This document shows positions 60,440 to 64,000 of a stretch of 64,000 nucleotides of DNA, piece by piece (the stretch's first letter is position 1; each line of letters starts with the position of its first letter). Source of the DNA: Levilactobacillus cerevisiae. Lineage in GTDB: Bacteria; Bacillota; Bacilli; Lactobacillales; Lactobacillaceae. Under the pieces are notes generated by a model. The model did no database searches and had not been told where the DNA came from. It worked only from the letters and a program-made list of their open reading frames with translations. The DNA is taken from NCBI RefSeq assembly GCF_003946245.1, contig NZ_RHNN01000013.1:35159-99158 (forward strand). The letters run 5' to 3'. The position numbers were made by a program, and so were the translations under genes.

Positions 60440-61825
60440 ATGAAGATGCAGCTTGCTGAAATTGCTCATGCTGTCGGAGCAATCAATGATTTCGAACAAT
60501 GGCGTAGTGTTAGTGTAACGAGTGTGGCCTTTGATAGTCGCCACCTCCAACCGGGCGGACTCTTTATTCCACTGACCGGCGAACAGGACGGCCATCAATT
60601 TGTGCAATCCGCTATCGATCACGGGGCTGTCGCAACACTCTGGGCCCGTGACCTGGCGACCGCACCGGCGGATTTTCCCGTTATTCAGGTTGCCGATTCG
60701 CTGAAGGCATTGCAAGCGCTCGCCCAATACTACCTATCTAAGATTAATCCAAGAGTCGTGGCCATCACGGGGAGTAACGGCAAGACGACTACCAAGGACA
60801 TGGTTGCGTCGGTTTTAAGCACGCAGTTTAACGTGACCAAGACACACGCCAACTTCAATAATGAAATTGGCGTGCCCATGACCGTGCTTTCGATGGAACC
60901 CAACACGGAGATGCTGGTCGTTGAAATGGGGATGGATCGGCCCGGCCAGCTCGATTTTTTGAGCAAGTTGGTGTCACCGGACCTCGCGTTGATTACCATG
61001 ATTGGCGAAGCGCACATCGAGTTCTTTGGGACACGAGACAAAATTGCTGATGCCAAGATGGAAATTACCCATGGCTTGAGCGACGATGGCATCTTTGTTT
61101 ACAACGGGGATGAACCGTTACTACAGGAACGGGCAGCCGACTTGACCCAACGGCAATTCACCTTTGGTCAAACGGTTGCGGATACGATCAACGCCACCAG
61201 CGTTATGGGCACGTCGACCGAAACCCAATTCACCACGAATCAGTGGCCAGAAGTCACATTTACGATTCCCATGATTGGGACCTATAACGTGAATAACGCG
61301 CTGGCTGCTTTGACAGTTGGGAACGTTTACCGGATTCGGCCCGAGAACATGCGGCAGGCACTGAAGACGGTTAATTTGACTGAGAACCGTGCTGAATGGG
61401 TCAAGAGTACCAGCGGCGCAGCTATCTTGAGCGATGTATACAACTCGAATCCAACGGCTGTCAAGGAGGTTTTAGCAGCATTCTCGCAGACACCAGTGAC
61501 TGGCAAACGGTACGTCGTCTTGGGTGACATGCTTGAGTTGGGTGACCAGGCAGATGCGATGCACGCGAGTCTGGCAAACGCCATCGACCCAGCGGCCATC
61601 GCCCACGTTTACCTGGTCGGCGACCATATGCTGGCGTTACAAGCAGCGCTCGCCAAACAGTCACCAGAGCTAGCCGTCAGTCATTACCAAAGTGCCGACC
61701 TGGCAACGCTTACAGCAGATTTACAGGCGCAATTAACACCTGCTGATCAGATTTTATTGAAGGGGTCACACGGCATTCATTTAGAGCGTGTGTTGGCGGC
61801 CTTACAGGATTCTTCTGAAAACTAA
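60440..61825 (+). CDS. murF: UDP-MurNAc-tripeptide:D-Ala-D-Ala ligase
   Basis: 461 residues: N-terminal uridine-binding domain (FDSRHLQPGGLFIPLTGEQDGH), central ATPase (VVAITGSNGKTTTKD) and C-terminal domain (LSDVYNSNPTAVKEVL, VLGDMLELG). It completes the UDP-MurNAc-pentapeptide. GGAG lies 11 bases upstream of the ATG. The leader 60300-60430 contains two small hairpins (CCGAG/CTCGG and AAACG/CGTTT) of unknown role. Confidence 0.96.
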   Translation: MKMQLAEIAHAVGAINDFEQWRSVSVTSVAFDSRHLQPGGLFIPLTGEQDGHQFVQSAIDHGAVATLWARDLATAPADFPVIQVADSLKALQALAQYYLSKINPRVVAITGSNGKTTTKDMVASVLSTQFNVTKTHANFNNEIGVPMTVLSMEPNTEMLVVEMGMDRPGQLDFLSKLVSPDLALITMIGEAHIEFFGTRDKIADAKMEITHGLSDDGIFVYNGDEPLLQERAADLTQRQFTFGQTVADTINATSVMGTSTETQFTTNQWPEVTFTIPMIGTYNVNNALAALTVGNVYRIRPENMRQALKTVNLTENRAEWVKSTSGAAILSDVYNSNPTAVKEVLAAFSQTPVTGKRYVVLGDMLELGDQADAMHASLANAIDPAAIAHVYLVGDHMLALQAALAKQSPELAVSHYQSADLATLTADLQAQLTPADQILLKGSHGIHLERVLAALQDSSEN

Positions 61826-61833
61826 AATGAAAA

Positions 61834-61873
61834 CCAAGCAATTTCCGCAAGTCGTGGGAGTTGCTTATTTTGT
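61834..61873 (+). terminator. Likely terminator after murF
   Basis: AAGCAATTTCC pairs with GGGAGTTGCTT, followed by ATTTTG. Confidence 0.6.
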
Positions 61874-62017
61874 TTCATCGTTGTATGATGGCTTAGTTGT
61901 ATTTATGAAACGAACTTACCCCGCTCTAGCCAATCACTGTCCGCATCACGGAAAACGGATTTTTTCCAAGAACTCTGAGGCACTAGGGCGACGTACCCAT
62001 TTAGGAGGAAAATATTT

Positions 62018-63613
62018 TTGAAGTTTAAAGAACTGGGTCTTTCCGATGACCTACTGAAAGCAGTTACGACAGCAGGTTACGAGGAAGCGACCCCAATTCA
62101 AGCCGAGACAATCCCCATGGTTTTGGCTGGTCAAGATGTGATTGGACAAGCCCAAACCGGGACAGGGAAGACTGCGGCCTTCGCCTTACCAATCTTGGAG
62201 AAGATCGATAAGAGCAACGAAAACGTTCAGGCGTTGGTTGTTTCCCCAACGCGGGAACTTGCTATCCAAACCCAAGAAGAAATCTATAAATTAGGCCGTA
62301 ACGAACGGGCAAACGTCCAAGTCGTTTACGGTGGGGCTGACATTCGTCGCCAAATTAAATCCTTAAAGAACCACCCGCAAGTGGTTGTTGGGACCCCGGG
62401 TCGTTTATTGGACCACATTCGCCGTCATACGCTGAAGCTGGACCATGTTCAAATGTTGGTCTTGGATGAAGCCGACGAAATGTTAAACATGGGTTTCTTG
62501 GATGACATTGAAGACATCATCAAGCAATTGCCAGAAAAGCGTCAAACGATGCTCTTCTCCGCAACTATGCCACCCGAAATTAAGCGGGTTGGTGTTCAAT
62601 TCATGCAAGATCCTAAGCACGTGAAGATCAAGGCCAAGGAATTAACGACCGATTTAATCGATCAATTCTACGTCCGTTCACGTGATTTCGAAAAATTTGA
62701 TGTGATGACGCGCTTCTTCGACGTGCAATCACCAGACCTGACCATCGTCTTTACACGGACGAAGCGTCGAGTTGATGAAATCTCCAGTGGGCTCCAAGCC
62801 CGTGGCTACAATGCTGCTGGGATTCATGGTGACTTAACGCAAAAGCGTCGGACCCAAATCATGAACGAATTCCGTCATGGTCAATTGGACATCTTGGTTG
62901 CGACTGACGTGGCAGCACGTGGGATCGACATCAACGACGTGACGCACGTTTACAACTACGATATTCCACAAGATCCAGATAGTTATGTTCACCGTGTCGG
63001 CCGTACCGGTCGTGCCGGGAAGCATGGGGTTTCTATGACTTTTGTCACCCCTAACGAAATGGATTACTTGCGTGAAATCGAAAAGCTCACCAAGGTGCGT
63101 ATGTTGCCTTTGAAGCCACCTTCGGATGAAGAAGCCCTGGTTAGCCAATTGGGTGCTGCTAAAGCAGCAGTCGACGAATTGGTTGCCAAGACGGATACTG
63201 AAAAGTATGCCAAGACGGCTGAAGGTCTCTTAAGCCAGTACGATGCTGAAGACTTAGTTGCAGCGCTCTTAAACGACTTAACCAAGGACAGTAACCAAGT
63301 ACCCGTTAAGATCACCCCAGAACGGCCATTGCCTAAGCGCGGTGGCAAGGGTCATGGTGGTGGCGGTTACCATCACGGTGGTGGGAATCACCGTCGTAGT
63401 GGTAATGGCGGCGGTGGCTATCGTGGTCATCGTAACAATGATTCACGTAACGGTGGCAGCCATGGCGGCTCACGCAGTCATGACTCCCGCAACCATGATT
63501 CCCACGATTCACGGAGTCATGGCGACAACCGGAACCGTCGCAGTAACGGCGGCAACAGTGGTCGGCGTAACGAAGGTGGCAGCCGCGGCTTCACCATTCG
63601 TAAGAAAGACTAG
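62018..63613 (+). CDS. cshA: DEAD-box RNA helicase, CshA type
   Basis: 531 residues: Q motif (FKELGLSDDLLKAV..ATPIQAETIP), AQTGTGKT, PTRELAIQ, TPGRLLDH, DEADEML, SAT, and HRVGRTGRAG, then a tail (about 435-531) rich in Gly, Arg, His, Asn and Ser. CshA unwinds RNA in ribosome assembly and the RNA degradosome, and helps at low temperature. TTG start at 62018 after AGGAGG (62003-62008). The long 61826-62017 leader has no gene. Confidence 0.95.
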   Translation: MKFKELGLSDDLLKAVTTAGYEEATPIQAETIPMVLAGQDVIGQAQTGTGKTAAFALPILEKIDKSNENVQALVVSPTRELAIQTQEEIYKLGRNERANVQVVYGGADIRRQIKSLKNHPQVVVGTPGRLLDHIRRHTLKLDHVQMLVLDEADEMLNMGFLDDIEDIIKQLPEKRQTMLFSATMPPEIKRVGVQFMQDPKHVKIKAKELTTDLIDQFYVRSRDFEKFDVMTRFFDVQSPDLTIVFTRTKRRVDEISSGLQARGYNAAGIHGDLTQKRRTQIMNEFRHGQLDILVATDVAARGIDINDVTHVYNYDIPQDPDSYVHRVGRTGRAGKHGVSMTFVTPNEMDYLREIEKLTKVRMLPLKPPSDEEALVSQLGAAKAAVDELVAKTDTEKYAKTAEGLLSQYDAEDLVAALLNDLTKDSNQVPVKITPERPLPKRGGKGHGGGGYHHGGGNHRRSGNGGGGYRGHRNNDSRNGGSHGGSRSHDSRNHDSHDSRSHGDNRNRRSNGGNSGRRNEGGSRGFTIRKKD

Positions 63614-63638
63614 TTTCACTTAAATTGATTAGAGGGGT

Positions 63639-63670
63639 CCCCACCAGTCGCATACTGGTGGGGGCTTTTT
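63639..63670 (+). terminator. Rho-independent terminator after cshA
   Basis: CCCCACCAG pairs with CTGGTGGGG, followed by a T-run; repeat C7 begins 9 bases later. Confidence 0.88.
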
Positions 63671-63678
63671 GTGTATAA

Positions 63679-63798
63679 GAGTGCGGAGCGAGCCGCTTAG
63701 GTCCTGAGCATTAACGTAGCTAAGGGAATATCCCTGGGCCTGGGATGTTTTCTTAGCTGGGTTAAGCGCAGGGACCTGGCTCGCGTAGCACGTTTCGG
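63679..63798 (+). repeat. Structured repeat family C, copy C7
   Basis: GTGC/GCAC, GCGAGCC/GGCTCGC and AGGTCC/GGACCT pair; GAGCATTAAC faces GGTTAAGCGCAGG; apical TAGCTAAG/CTTAGCTG. Almost identical to C6 apart from the upper stem. Confidence 0.82.
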
Positions 63799-63930
63799 TG
63801 GCTGCCAGTATTGGGATTTAATGGCGAGAGCAAGACTAACGACCTAAAACAAGAAAGTGTTAAACGAAAGCCCTAGGTCTGGGTCGTTTCCGTTATGTTG
63901 TTAAGCGGAACCAGTTGCCTCGCGTGGGAC
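63799..63930 (+). repeat. Trailing block and degenerate family C unit after C7
   Basis: GGCTGCCAG...GCGAGAGCAAGACTAACG matches the blocks after C4-C6, and GTTAAGCGGAACCAGTTGCC at 63900-63919 is a family C right arm. The remaining 70 bases to the window end show nothing I can name. Confidence 0.6.
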
Positions 63931-64000
63931 TGCTGAAAAAGTAGGACTTTTATCTAACCTTTATGTTCCTTAGTAAAAAATAGGGTTTCAAATCTGGTGA

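Noticed and set aside
61788..62021. 77-codon frame between murF and cshA
   Set aside because: It starts inside murF, lacks a ribosome-binding site, spans the murF terminator, and overlaps the cshA start.

Overview
The window looks like chromosome of a Lactobacillaceae species with about 50% GC. A Levilactobacillus-like genome is my best guess from the gene set and base composition; the sequence alone does not fix the species. Typical markers are purR-glmU-prs, rpoE-pyrG, a YwfO-like HD protein beside a LipL-type transferase, a LPQTxE sorting signal, and a WxL surface-protein cluster. I saw no rRNA, tRNA, CRISPR array, transposase, prophage or origin.

Layout. 1-5835: a truncated GPH sugar symporter, a ROK repressor, a GH1 6-phospho-beta-glucosidase and a ROK sugar kinase, which together could import, phosphorylate and split beta-glucosides without a PTS. 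6069-8919: an orphan RelB/DinJ-type antitoxin, a membrane-anchored alpha/beta hydrolase and an MFS exporter. 9643-13609: pyrD, then a zinc-type ABC transporter operon behind a Zur-like box. 14913-18795: purR, glmU, prs and a small membrane protein. 18876-21986: a divergent LysR regulator and a flavoprotein reductase pair. 22252-23594: a HigB-like toxin, three HigA-like antitoxin genes and a remnant of a fourth. 23750-28185 (minus strand): a MerR regulator, two YidA-like phosphatases, an HD phosphohydrolase and lipL. 28910-31702: a DUF1934 protein, rpoE and pyrG, the last with a leader that matches CTP-sensing attenuation. 35807-40753: a fused ABC exporter with a divergent TetR gene, then a MurA paralogue carrying Asp at the usual Cys position, and rpmE2. 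41282-57252: sortase A followed by a large WxL/csc locus: three small WxL proteins, a small LPQTS-anchored protein, a DUF916/DUF3324 protein and four long L-type-lectin/WxL proteins. A fifth lectin/WxL gene stands alone at 32945. 57324-63613: a low-molecular-weight phosphatase, lemA, htpX, an unknown gene, murF and a cshA-type helicase.

The most unusual content lies between the genes. Two related families of about 170-230 bp (A, six copies; B, five copies) fold into the same multi-branched shape, and their stems are kept by compensatory base changes. A third family (C, seven full copies plus tandem derivatives) forms a long interrupted hairpin placed directly behind the 3' ends of genes, often just after the terminator. 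These repeats fill most of the longer intergenic gaps and are the best candidates for an undescribed system here.
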